Assembly: GCA_002842985.1 (NCBI GenBank)
Contig: PHEQ01000006.1
Span: 120,581 to 184,580 of the forward strand
From: Alphaproteobacteria bacterium HGW-Alphaproteobacteria-1
GTDB lineage: Bacteria > Pseudomonadota > Alphaproteobacteria > Rhodobacterales > Rhodobacteraceae
DNA length: 64,000 nucleotides
Reading direction: 5' to 3'
Numbering within the stretch: the first letter of the stretch is position 1; every line of letters starts with the position of its first letter. A model generated the notes under the pieces. That model was not told the DNA's origin and made no database searches. It worked only from the letters and a program-made list of their open reading frames with translations. Positions 40,027 through 48,802 of the stretch are shown here, piece after piece. The position numbers and the translations under genes were made by a program.

Positions 40027-41153
40027 TCCTCGTGGTGAATGCCGGGTCCTCCTCGATCAAGGTCGCCGTCTTTGACGGCGGGCTCGTCGAGCAAGTGAGC
40101 GGCATCGCCGACGGCATCGGCGCCACGGGCCGACTTGGGATCGGCACCCTATCGCAGGCGCATGACTTTCCCGAGCACAAGAGCGCCCTCAGGGCGGTCC
40201 TCTCGGGCCTTGACGCCGAAGGCTATCCGCTCTCTGCCTTCCGCGCGGCGGCGCATCGGGTGGTGCATGGCGGCAGCCTCAGCGCGCCCGCGCGTATCAC
40301 GCCCGACACCCTTGCCGCGATCCGGGCGGCCATCCCGCTTGCGCCGCTCCACAACCCGCACAATCTCGCCGCCATCGAGACGCTGGCGCGCCTCGCCCCC
40401 GGCCTGCCGCAAACCGCGAGTTTCGACACCGCGTTTCACGCCACCAACCCCGAGGTGGCCACCCGCTATGCCCTGCCTGCCCATATCACCGCGCGCGGCA
40501 TCCGCCGCTACGGCTTTCACGGCATCTCCTTCGCCGCGCTGACCGAGGCGCTGCCGCGCCTGTCGGGCGCCCCCCTGCCCGCCCGCCTTCTGGCGCTGCA
40601 TCTCGGCAACGGCGCCTCGCTCTGCGCCATCCGCGACGGGCGCTCGGTCGCCACGACCATGGGCTATTCGCCACTCGGCGGGCTGACCATGGGCACCCGC
40701 ACGGGCGAGATCGACGGCAACGCCGTGCTGCGCCTGGCCGAGGAGGACGGCATCGACGCCACCCGCCGCCTGCTCAACCACGAAAGCGGGCTGCGCGGCC
40801 TCTCGGGCGGGTTATCGGACATGCGCGCGCTGATCGAGGCCGACACCGCCGAGAGCCGCTTTGCGATCGACCATTTCTGCTACTGGACGGTGCGGCAGGC
40901 CGGATCGCTCATCGCCGCCATGGGGGGCGTGGATGCGCTCGCCTTCACCGGGGGCATCGGCGAGAACGCCGCGCCGGTGCGCGCACGGATCGTCGAGGGG
41001 CTTGGCTGGCTTGGCGCGCGGCTCGACGCGGCGGCCAACGCGGCAGGCGCGGCGCGACTCCACGCGGCGGCCTCGTCCCTGCCCATCTGGATCGTTCCGG
41101 CCGCCGAGGAAGCGCGCATCGCGGCAGATGCGCTTGCCTTGCTCGACGCCTGA
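40023..41153 (+). CDS. ackA: acetate kinase
   Basis: 376 residues of the ASKHA fold: MILVVNAGSSSIKVAVFD (phosphate 1), HLGNGASLCAI and MGYSPLGGLTMGTRTGEID, FTGGIGENAAPVRARI near the adenosine site. It converts acetyl phosphate and ADP to acetate and ATP. The ATG lies in the pta stop (ATGA). With Pta it gives the cell two exits for acetyl phosphate from Xsc: acetyl-CoA for growth or acetate with energy gain. Slightly shorter than the usual 400 residues, without loss of recognisable motifs. Confidence 0.94.
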   Translation: MILVVNAGSSSIKVAVFDGGLVEQVSGIADGIGATGRLGIGTLSQAHDFPEHKSALRAVLSGLDAEGYPLSAFRAAAHRVVHGGSLSAPARITPDTLAAIRAAIPLAPLHNPHNLAAIETLARLAPGLPQTASFDTAFHATNPEVATRYALPAHITARGIRRYGFHGISFAALTEALPRLSGAPLPARLLALHLGNGASLCAIRDGRSVATTMGYSPLGGLTMGTRTGEIDGNAVLRLAEEDGIDATRRLLNHESGLRGLSGGLSDMRALIEADTAESRFAIDHFCYWTVRQAGSLIAAMGGVDALAFTGGIGENAAPVRARIVEGLGWLGARLDAAANAAGAARLHAAASSLPIWIVPAAEEARIAADALALLDA

Positions 41154-41281
41154 TGGCGGAACGCCCATCCTGTAATTTTCGGATTTCCAAAACATAAGTT
41201 CGGAAAACAGGAATATGTCGGAATATGGGTCGCAAGGTCCGTAATCCTGTCCTATTCTTCCCCGAGGAGGAGCACGCGCGC

Positions 41282-44101
41282 ATGACCCATCAGCCCCGGA
41301 TCGACACCTCGCCCCCCGTCTCGGACGAGGTGCGCAAGACCACCTGCTACATGTGTGCCTGTCGCTGCGGCATCAATGTGCACATCAAGGCGGGCAAAGT
41401 GGCCTATATCGAAGGCAACCGCGACCACCCGGTGAACAAGGGCGTGCTCTGCGCCAAGGGCTCGGCGGGGATCATGCAGCACAACGCCCCCTCGCGCCTG
41501 CGCGCACCGTTGAAACGTGTCGGGCCGCGCGGGTCCGGCGAGTTTCAGGAAATCTCCTGGGACGAGGCCTTGCAAATCGCCTGCGACTGGCTCGACCCGA
41601 TCCGCCATGAGGACCCGTCCAAGCTCGCCTTCTTCACCGGGCGCGACCAGTCGCAAAGCTTCACCAGCTTCTGGGCGCAGAATTTCGGCACGCCCAATTA
41701 TGCCGCCCATGGTGGGTTCTGCTCGGTCAACATGGCGGCGGCAGGCATCTACACGATGGGTGGCGCCTTCTGGGAATTCGGCCAACCGGATTGGGACCAC
41801 ACCAAGCTTTTCATGCTGTTCGGCGTGGCCGAGGATCACGACAGCAACCCGATCAAGATGGGCATCGGCAAGCTCAAGGCGCGCGGCGCGCGGGTGATCG
41901 GCGTCAACCCGATCCGCACAGGCTATAACGCCGTGGCCGATGATTGGGTGGGCATAACCCCGGGAACCGACGGGCTTTTCATCCTGTCGCTTATCCACGA
42001 GTTGATGCGCGCAGGCAAGATCGACCTCGACTACCTCGCGCGCTACACCAACGCGCCGGTGCTGGTGAACAGCGATCCCGCCTCGCCGGAACACGGGCTT
42101 TTCCTGCGCGACGCGGACGGCAAGCCGCTGGTGATCGACCGCAAGACCGGGCGGCCTGCCGCGTTCGACACACCCGGCATCCACCCCGACCTCTCGGCCA
42201 CGCACGAGGTGGGCGGCATCACGCATCGGCCGGTGATGCACCTGATGGCCGAGCGCTATCTTGACCCGCAATACGCCCCCGAGGCGGTGGCAGAGCGCTG
42301 CGGCGTAAGCCCCGGCAAGATCCGCCGCATCGCCGCAGAGATCGCCCGCGTCGCCTTTGACGAGGCGATCACGTTGGAGCGCGCATGGACCGATTTCCGT
42401 GGCGAGACGCATCAGACCATGGTGGGCCGCCCGGTCAGCTTTCACGCGATGCGCGGCGTCTCGGCTCATTCCAACGGCTTTCAGACGGCACGCGCCCTGC
42501 ACGTCCTGCAAATCCTGCTCGGCACGGTAGAGGTGCCGGGCGGCTTTCGCTTCAAGCCGCCCTATCCCAAGCCGGTTTCGGCGCACCCCACGCCCCATTG
42601 CCACGCCAAGCCCGATTGCCCGCTTGACGGCCCGCATCTTGGCTTCGTGCGCGGCCCCGAGGACCTTGCGCTCAAGCCCGATGGCAGCCCCGCGCGCATC
42701 GACAAGGCCTTCACCTGGGAAAACCCCATGTCATCGCATGGCCTCATGCATATGGTCATATCCAATGCCCACGCGGGCGATCCCTACAGGATCGACACGC
42801 TGTTTCTCTACATGGCGAACATGGCGTGGAATTCCTCGATGAACACGTCCCGCGTCATGGAGATGCTGAGCGACCGGGACGAGACAGGCGCCTATGTCAT
42901 CCCGCACATCATTTATTCGGACGCCTACAGCTCCGAAATGGTCGCCTATGCCGATCTGATCCTGCCCGACACGACCTACCTGGAACGCCATGACTGCATC
43001 TCGCTGCTGGATCGGCCCATCTGCGAGGCCGAGGCCGCAGCCGACGCGATCCGCTGGCCGGTGGTCGAGCCCGACAGGGATGTGCGCGGCTTTCAGACAG
43101 TGCTTATCCAGCTGGCCAACAAGTTGAAACTACCCGGCTTTACCGCCGAGGACGGAACACCGACATACACCGATTACGCCGATTACATGGTCAACCATCA
43201 GCGCAAGCCCGGCATCGGCCCGCTCATGGGCTTTCGCGGTGACGGCTCCGAGACCGGGCGCGGCGCGCCCAACCCCGCGCAGATCGACCGCTATATAGAA
43301 AACGGCGGCTTCTTCGTCAGCCACATTCCCGAGGCGGCGCAGTATTACAAACCCTGGAACATGGCCTATCAGGACTGGGCCGTGGGCATGGGTCTCTTTG
43401 ACACCCCCCAGCCCTATCTCTTCGATCTGTACGTGGAGCCGATGCGCCGCTTTCAGCTCGCGGCCGAAGGGCATGGCACGCGTCAGCCGCCCGACCGGCT
43501 GCGCGCGCAGATCAAGGCCACCATGGACCCGCTGCCGATCTGGTATGCCCCCTTCGAGGACGCAGCCATCGACACCGAAGAGTTCCCCATCCACGCGCTC
43601 ACGCAACGCCCGATGGCGATGTATCACTCCTGGGGCACACAAAATGCCTGGCTGCGCCAGATCCACGGGCATAACCCGCTCTACCTGCCCACCAGGCTCT
43701 GGGAACAGCACGAATTCAGCGAGGGCGACTGGGCGCGCGTCACCTCGACGCATGGCACGATCACCGTGCCGGTGGCCCACATGGCCGCCCTCAACGAGCA
43801 CACCGTCTGGACGTGGAACGCCATCGGCAAGCGCAAGGGGGCCTGGGCGCTCTCAGAAGACGCCTCCGAGGCGACGCGCGGTTTCCTGCTCAACCATCTC
43901 ATCCACGAGCTTTTGCCGCCCAAGGGCGACGGGCTGCGCTGGTCCAACTCTGATCCGATCACCGGACAGGCGGCCTGGTTCGACCTGCGCGTCAAGATCG
44001 AGAAGGCCCCGCCGCCCGACGAATCGCAACCGGCCTATCCCCCGATCAAATCGCCCGTGGGCAAGGGCCCCGATCAAATCAAATGGAAGGTCGGCGAATG
44101 A
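41282..44101 (+). CDS. soeA: sulfite dehydrogenase molybdopterin subunit SoeA
   Basis: 939 residues of the DMSO-reductase/complex-iron-sulfur molybdoenzyme family. The N-terminal [4Fe-4S] site is Cys22, Cys25, Cys29 and Cys57 (with an extra Cys27). There is no Tat signal, so it is cytoplasmic, unlike most family members. ATG 41282 has a GAGGAGGAG ribosome site; 19 codons upstream are open but unlikely. With an iron-sulfur protein and a DmsC-like membrane protein directly downstream, it matches SoeABC, which oxidises sulfite to sulfate and gives electrons to quinone. Placement after xsc-pta-ackA supports sulfite as substrate. Thiosulfate or polysulfide reductase-type activity is a less likely reading. 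Confidence 0.88.
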   Translation: MTHQPRIDTSPPVSDEVRKTTCYMCACRCGINVHIKAGKVAYIEGNRDHPVNKGVLCAKGSAGIMQHNAPSRLRAPLKRVGPRGSGEFQEISWDEALQIACDWLDPIRHEDPSKLAFFTGRDQSQSFTSFWAQNFGTPNYAAHGGFCSVNMAAAGIYTMGGAFWEFGQPDWDHTKLFMLFGVAEDHDSNPIKMGIGKLKARGARVIGVNPIRTGYNAVADDWVGITPGTDGLFILSLIHELMRAGKIDLDYLARYTNAPVLVNSDPASPEHGLFLRDADGKPLVIDRKTGRPAAFDTPGIHPDLSATHEVGGITHRPVMHLMAERYLDPQYAPEAVAERCGVSPGKIRRIAAEIARVAFDEAITLERAWTDFRGETHQTMVGRPVSFHAMRGVSAHSNGFQTARALHVLQILLGTVEVPGGFRFKPPYPKPVSAHPTPHCHAKPDCPLDGPHLGFVRGPEDLALKPDGSPARIDKAFTWENPMSSHGLMHMVISNAHAGDPYRIDTLFLYMANMAWNSSMNTSRVMEMLSDRDETGAYVIPHIIYSDAYSSEMVAYADLILPDTTYLERHDCISLLDRPICEAEAAADAIRWPVVEPDRDVRGFQTVLIQLANKLKLPGFTAEDGTPTYTDYADYMVNHQRKPGIGPLMGFRGDGSETGRGAPNPAQIDRYIENGGFFVSHIPEAAQYYKPWNMAYQDWAVGMGLFDTPQPYLFDLYVEPMRRFQLAAEGHGTRQPPDRLRAQIKATMDPLPIWYAPFEDAAIDTEEFPIHALTQRPMAMYHSWGTQNAWLRQIHGHNPLYLPTRLWEQHEFSEGDWARVTSTHGTITVPVAHMAALNEHTVWTWNAIGKRKGAWALSEDASEATRGFLLNHLIHELLPPKGDGLRWSNSDPITGQAAWFDLRVKIEKAPPPDESQPAYPPIKSPVGKGPDQIKWKVGE

Positions 44102-44106
44102 CCCTG

Positions 44107-44151
44107 TTTCTTCTGGCCCCAAATATCCCGGGGTCTGGGGCAGCGCCCCAG
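44107..44151. repeat. intergenic repeat, joined outer arms
   Basis: Between soeA and soeB. TTTCTTCTGGCCCC then AAATATCCCGGGG is nearly identical to the left arm at 1391-1417, followed at once by the perfect hairpin CTGGGGC-AGC-GCCCCAG (44135-44151), which matches the right arm of that element. The 13-bp middle palindrome is missing. A dispersed repeat inside an operon is notable because it would be transcribed as an mRNA hairpin. Confidence 0.7.
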
Positions 44152-44183
44152 TCCTGCCCCCTCCCCGCTCGCGAGGGCTGACA

Positions 44184-44930
44184 ATGACCACCCTGCCACA
44201 AACCACCACCCGCAAGCTCGGCCTCGTCATCGACCTCGATACCTGCGTCGGCTGTCACGCTTGCGTGACTGCCTGCAAGGGCTGGAATACCGAGAATTAC
44301 GGCGCACCGCTCAGCGATCAGGACCCCTACGGCGCGGCCCCCTCCGGCACGTTCCTCAACCGCATCCACAGCTACGAGGTGCAGCCTGCGCACGGCGCGG
44401 CACAGCTTGTGCATTTCCCCAAATCCTGCCTGCATTGCGAGGACGCGCCCTGCGTCACCGTCTGCCCGACGGGGGCCAGCTACAAGCGGGTGGAAGACGG
44501 GATCGTTCTGGTCAACGAGAGCGATTGCATCGGCTGCGGGCTGTGTGCCTGGGCCTGCCCTTACGGCGCGCGCGAGATGGATCAGGCCGAGGGCGTGATG
44601 AAAAAATGCACGCTTTGCGTGGATCGCATCTATAACGAGAACCTGCCCGAGGAGGACCGGGTGCCCGCCTGTGTGCGCACTTGCCCGGCTGGCGCGCGGC
44701 ATTTCGGCGATCTGGGCGACCCCGAGAGCGTTGTCTCGAAGCTTGTGGCCGAGCGCGGCGGCATGGACCTCATGCCCGAACAGGGCACGAAGCCCGTGAA
44801 CAAATACCTGCCGCCGCGCCCGCGCGACCGGCTTGACGAGGTGGACGTGCTCACCCCCCTGCTGGCCCCTGTGACGGACGGGCCCACGGGCTTTCTCGGC
44901 TGGCTTGACCGCGCGTTGGAAAGGCTCTGA
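44184..44930 (+). CDS. soeB: sulfite dehydrogenase iron-sulfur subunit SoeB
   Basis: 248 residues with 16 ligand cysteines in four groups: 21-24-27-31, 82-85-90-94, 115-118-121-125 and 142-145-163-167, enough for four [4Fe-4S] clusters as in DmsB/NrfC-type proteins. It carries electrons from the molybdenum subunit to the membrane subunit. No signal peptide, consistent with a cytoplasmic complex. It starts 82 bases after soeA, the gap being filled by the repeat at 44107-44151, and is separated from soeC by a single base. Confidence 0.92.
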   Translation: MTTLPQTTTRKLGLVIDLDTCVGCHACVTACKGWNTENYGAPLSDQDPYGAAPSGTFLNRIHSYEVQPAHGAAQLVHFPKSCLHCEDAPCVTVCPTGASYKRVEDGIVLVNESDCIGCGLCAWACPYGAREMDQAEGVMKKCTLCVDRIYNENLPEEDRVPACVRTCPAGARHFGDLGDPESVVSKLVAERGGMDLMPEQGTKPVNKYLPPRPRDRLDEVDVLTPLLAPVTDGPTGFLGWLDRALERL

Positions 44931-44931
44931 C

Positions 44932-45804
44932 ATGCACCCAGCCCCTTCGGTCATCACCTTTACCACCCTGTCCGGCGCGGGCTTTGGCCTGCTTTTCTGG
45001 CTGGGCCTCGGCCTGCCCGCCGTCAGCGGCTGGGTGGCCTTCACCTTCTTCGCCATCGCCTTCATGCTCGCGGCGGGCGGTCTCGTGGCCTCGACCTTCC
45101 ATCTCGGCCACCCCGAGCGCGCGTGGAAGGCGTTCAGCCAGTGGCGGTCTAGCTGGCTTAGCCGCGAAGGCGTCTGCGCGGTGGCGGCGCTTCTCAGCAT
45201 GGGGGCCTATGGGGCGGGTGTGGTGTTTTTCGACACGCGGCTCGCGCCGCTTGGCTGGCTCGGGGCGGCACTCTGCCTCGGCACCGTCTTCACCACCTCG
45301 ATGATCTATGCGCAGATGCGCACCGTGCCGCGCTGGCAAAGCCCGCTCACGCCGGTTTTGTTCGTCACCATTGCGCTCGGCGGCGGTGCGCTTCTGGCAG
45401 GGCAGGTCACGGCGGCGATGGCGCTATTGGCGCTGGCAGGGCTGGTGCAACTGCTCTGGTGGCAGCGCGGTGACCGTGCGCTGGCCGAGAGCGCGACCGA
45501 CATGGCAAGCGCCACGGGGTTGGGGCGCATCGGCACCGTGCGCAGCTTCGCGCCGCCGCACACCGGCACGAATTACCTTCTGCGCGAGATGGTCCACGAG
45601 GTCGGCCGCAAACATGCCGCACGCCTGCGGGTGATCGCGCTGGCGCTTGGTTATGCGGTGCCGGTGGTTCTTCTTGCGCTGCCCTTCGGACATGCGCTTG
45701 CGGCCCTTGCCGTGGTCAGTCATCTTGCGGGCATCGCCGCCTCGCGCTGGCTGTTCTTCGCCGAGGCCGAGCATGTGGTCGGCCTCTACTACGGCAAGCG
45801 GTAG
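44932..45804 (+). CDS. soeC: sulfite dehydrogenase membrane subunit SoeC (DmsC/NrfD-like)
   Basis: 290 residues with about eight hydrophobic helices. HLGHPERAWKAFSQWRSSWLSRE is the characteristic DmsC-family loop after the second helix (given here as two parts: HLGHPERAWKAF and WRSSWLSRE). It anchors SoeAB to the inner side of the membrane and passes electrons to quinone. The ATG at 44932 follows the soeB stop immediately. The gene ends the sulfonate block; a hairpin separates it from the convergent ABC transporter. Confidence 0.9.
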   Translation: MHPAPSVITFTTLSGAGFGLLFWLGLGLPAVSGWVAFTFFAIAFMLAAGGLVASTFHLGHPERAWKAFSQWRSSWLSREGVCAVAALLSMGAYGAGVVFFDTRLAPLGWLGAALCLGTVFTTSMIYAQMRTVPRWQSPLTPVLFVTIALGGGALLAGQVTAAMALLALAGLVQLLWWQRGDRALAESATDMASATGLGRIGTVRSFAPPHTGTNYLLREMVHEVGRKHAARLRVIALALGYAVPVVLLALPFGHALAALAVVSHLAGIAASRWLFFAEAEHVVGLYYGKR

Positions 45805-45816
45805 CGCCCGGATCCC

Positions 45817-45849
45817 TGCCCCGGTCCTGCATCATACAAGGCCGGGGCA
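45817..45849. terminator. inverted repeat between convergent soeC and ABC transporter genes
   Basis: Perfect 8-bp stem TGCCCCGG (45817-45824) and CCGGGGCA (45842-45849) around a 17-base loop, between the ends of two convergent transcripts. No clear T run, so termination in both directions is plausible but unproven. Confidence 0.5.
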
Positions 45850-45855
45850 AGGCGA

Positions 45856-47547
45856 TCAGGCATTGGCCCCCGTCAGCTTGGGATCTTTCGGATCAAGGCG
45901 GGCCGCAGCCGCGTCGCCCACATTGTCGATGCCGCGCTCTTCCAGCAGCGTGGTCAGCCAGTTGGGGTCCATCTCGGGCACCGAACTCAGCAGAAGGTCG
46001 GTATAGGGATGGTGCGGCGGGGTGAACATGTCGTCCTTGGGCCCCTGCTCGACCACCTTGCCATGCTGCATCACCACCACCTCGTCGGCGATGGAGCGCA
46101 CGGTTGCAAGATCATGGGTGATGAACATGTAAGCGAGGTTCAGATCCCGTTGCAGCCGGTCGAGCAGCCGCAGGATGCCCTCGGCCACAAGCTGATCGAG
46201 CGCCGATGTCACCTCGTCGCAGACGATGAAGCTGGGCTCGGCGGCCAGCGCGCGGGCGATGCCGATGCGCTGCTTCTGACCGCCCGAAAGCTCGGTCGGA
46301 TAGCGGTTGTAATATTGCGACGGCTCCAGCTCGATCATGTCAAGAAGGGCATCCACCCGGTTCTTGAGCGCGACACCCTTCAGCCCGCCATAGAACTGCG
46401 CCGGTCGCCCGATCAATTCCGAGATCTTCAGCTTCGGATTGAGCGCGGTATCGGCCATCTGATAGATCATCTGGCACTGGCGCAACTGGTCCTTGGTGCG
46501 GTTGCGGTAATCCGGCGGGAACGGCGTGCCCTTGAACAGCACCTCGCCCTTCATCGGTGGCAAGAGCCCGGTGATGACCCGCGCGGTGGTGGATTTGCCC
46601 GAGCCGGATTCGCCCACCACGGCCACGGTCATGCCCTCGTAGATGTCGAAACTCACATCGTCGAGGATCTTCTCGCCTTTGGTATAGGCCGCATCGACAT
46701 GGCGCACGGAGATGAGCGGAACGCCGTCCTTGGGGCGCTGCTTCTGCGGGCTTTCAAAGCTGCGGACCGCCCAGAGCGACTTGGTATATTCCTCCTGCGG
46801 GTTGTCGAGCATCTCCTTGGTCGGGGCCTCCTCGACCTCTTCGCCCTTGAGCAACACCTTGATCGTATCGGCCATCTGCGCCACGACCGCCAGATCGTGG
46901 GTGATGTAGATCGCCGCCGTGTTGAACTCGTCAACGATATCGCGGATCGCGGCCAGAACCTCGATCTGCGTGGTCACGTCAAGCGCGGTCGTCGGCTCGT
47001 CGAAGATGATCAGATCGGGGCGGCACGACATCGCCATTGCGGTCATCGCCCGCTGCAACTGCCCGCCCGACACCTGATGCGGATAGCGAAAGCCGATTTC
47101 CTGCGGATTGGGCAGCCGGAGCTTTTCATATAGCTCCATCGCGTCTTCCTGTGCCTCCAGCCGTTTCTTGAGCCGGTATTGCAGCGGCGCCTCGGTGTGC
47201 TGGTCGATGATCTTGTGCGCCGGGTTGAACGAGGCTGCCGCCGATTGCGCGACATAGGCGATGCGCGAGCCGCGCAGCATCCGCCGGTCGGCCTCGGTGG
47301 CCGTCGTCAACTCCATCCCGTCAAACTCGATCGACCCGTTGGAGATGCGCGTGCCGTCGCGGGCATAGCCCATGCAGGCCGCCCCGATGGTGGATTTGCC
47401 GGCACCCGACTCGCCGATCAGGCCCATCACCTCGCCCCGGTGCAGCGTGAGGTCCACCCCCTTGATGATCGGCACCCAGGTCTCGTCCGAATAGCCTTCG
47501 ATCTTGAGGTCACGGATTTTGAGAAGAACGTCTTTTTTCTTGGTCAT
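45856..47547 (-). CDS. peptide/nickel-type ABC transporter, fused double ATP-binding protein
   Basis: 563 residues made of two ATPase domains, DppD-like then DppF-like. Domain 1: Walker A GESGAGKST, signature VSGGQLQRAM, Walker B IIFDEPTTALD. Domain 2: Walker A GESGSGKST, signature LSGGQKQRIGIARAL, Walker B FIVCDEVTSALD. Each ends with an oligopeptide/dipeptide-type C-terminal extension (HPYTDLLLSS). Fusion into one chain is common for this importer class. It lies four bases after the permease gene upstream on the same strand. Both sites look intact. Substrate not readable from this subunit. Confidence 0.94.
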   Translation of the reverse strand: MTKKKDVLLKIRDLKIEGYSDETWVPIIKGVDLTLHRGEVMGLIGESGAGKSTIGAACMGYARDGTRISNGSIEFDGMELTTATEADRRMLRGSRIAYVAQSAAASFNPAHKIIDQHTEAPLQYRLKKRLEAQEDAMELYEKLRLPNPQEIGFRYPHQVSGGQLQRAMTAMAMSCRPDLIIFDEPTTALDVTTQIEVLAAIRDIVDEFNTAAIYITHDLAVVAQMADTIKVLLKGEEVEEAPTKEMLDNPQEEYTKSLWAVRSFESPQKQRPKDGVPLISVRHVDAAYTKGEKILDDVSFDIYEGMTVAVVGESGSGKSTTARVITGLLPPMKGEVLFKGTPFPPDYRNRTKDQLRQCQMIYQMADTALNPKLKISELIGRPAQFYGGLKGVALKNRVDALLDMIELEPSQYYNRYPTELSGGQKQRIGIARALAAEPSFIVCDEVTSALDQLVAEGILRLLDRLQRDLNLAYMFITHDLATVRSIADEVVVMQHGKVVEQGPKDDMFTPPHHPYTDLLLSSVPEMDPNWLTTLLEERGIDNVGDAAAARLDPKDPKLTGANA

Positions 47548-47551
47548 GGGT

Positions 47552-48790
47552 TCACACCTTCAGGCCGGAGGAGCGGTAGAGCATCCAGTCCACCACGAAG
47601 TTGACCGCCACCGTCAGAAGCGCGATGGCCGCTGCCGGGATGAGCGGGGTCAGTTCGCCGAACGAAATCAGCGTCGCGTTCTCGCGCACCATCGAACCCC
47701 AATCCGCTGTCGGCGGCTGAATCCCGAGGCCGAGGAACGAAAGCCCCGCTATGAGCAGGAACACGAAGCAGAATTCGAGGCCGAATTCCGCCACCAGCGG
47801 CGCGGCCGAATTGGGCAGGATCTCGCGGCGGATCAGATACCAGCGCCGTTCGCCACGCAGCTTGGCCGCCTCGATATAATCCATCACCACCACGTTGCCC
47901 GCCACCGCCCGTGTCAGGCGAAACACGCGCGGGCTGTAGATCACCGCAACGACCAGCACGAGGATGATCTCGGAGGGGTTGAAGATGACCAGCATCCCCC
48001 CGGCAAAGGCCACCGCCACGCCGACCATGATCGCAAGCCCGATGATCCAGGACATGACATTGCCCTCCGCCACCGCCGTGACGAACAAGAGCCCCACCAG
48101 CACCGCGAACCCGGTCAGCAACCAGAAACTCGTGGTGTCATTGGCCAGCTCGCCACCGAAGATCGACAGCATCAGCAGCGCGAAGATCAAGGACGGGATC
48201 GACATGATCACGTCGGACATGCGCCCGAGAAACTGATCGAAATAGCCCCCCGTCGTTGCCGCCAGAAGCCCCGCCATCGCCCCCAGCGTGAACGCCAGAA
48301 CCGTTCCCGCCAGCGCCAGTGCCACCGTGTTGCGCGCGCCGTAGATGATCCGGCTGAACATGTCGCGGCCCAGTTGGTCGGCCCCGAGCAGCATGTTCTC
48401 ATCCGCCGGCGCGAAGGCCGAGGAAATCACCTGCGCCTCGCCGAAGGGCGCGATCCAGGGCGCGAATATACCCGCAATCGCATAGGTGAAGATCACGAAC
48501 ATGCCGAAGGCCGCCGTCAGCGGCGCGGTGCGCAACTCCTTGGCCATGTTGTGCGAGGCGATGGCGATCAGGAACTCGCGGAACGCGTAGGAGACCATCG
48601 CCGCCAGCGCCAGAAGCCCCGCCGCGATGGCCACGGCGCGTAGCGCGCCGACCCCGCCGACGATCCCCAGCACGAAGGAGACCAGCGTGAGCGAGAAGAG
48701 CAGCAGGAACGCCGACCGCTTGTTGAAATAGGCCGCAAGGCAGGACGCGCCGAGAAGCAGAGTATAGTAGATGATGACGAAAACGCTCAT
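47552..48790 (-). CDS. ABC transporter permease, DppC-like with extra membrane segments
   Basis: 412 residues, clearly longer than the 270-310 usual for DppC/OppC. The core is normal: GADQLGRDMFSRIIYGAR, and the EAA coupling motif at about residues 307-327 (EAAKLRGERRW then LPN). Two additions are visible: an N-terminal part with hydrophobic stretches at about 4-22 and 28-66, and an insertion at about 214-274, rich in membrane-type residues (LLTGFAVLVGLLFVTAV; GLAIMVGVAVAFAGGML), just before the conserved VYSPRVFRLTR-like segment. It forms half of the importer channel with the gene upstream. Confidence 0.9.
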   Translation of the reverse strand: MSVFVIIYYTLLLGASCLAAYFNKRSAFLLLFSLTLVSFVLGIVGGVGALRAVAIAAGLLALAAMVSYAFREFLIAIASHNMAKELRTAPLTAAFGMFVIFTYAIAGIFAPWIAPFGEAQVISSAFAPADENMLLGADQLGRDMFSRIIYGARNTVALALAGTVLAFTLGAMAGLLAATTGGYFDQFLGRMSDVIMSIPSLIFALLMLSIFGGELANDTTSFWLLTGFAVLVGLLFVTAVAEGNVMSWIIGLAIMVGVAVAFAGGMLVIFNPSEIILVLVVAVIYSPRVFRLTRAVAGNVVVMDYIEAAKLRGERRWYLIRREILPNSAAPLVAEFGLEFCFVFLLIAGLSFLGLGIQPPTADWGSMVRENATLISFGELTPLIPAAAIALLTVAVNFVVDWMLYRSSGLKV

Positions 48791-48802
48791 GTCCCTGCCC
48801 CC

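Noticed and set aside
41282..45804. Reading the soe genes as DMSO or thiosulfate reductase
   Set aside because: Lack of a Tat signal and the position directly after xsc-pta-ackA favour cytoplasmic sulfite dehydrogenase.
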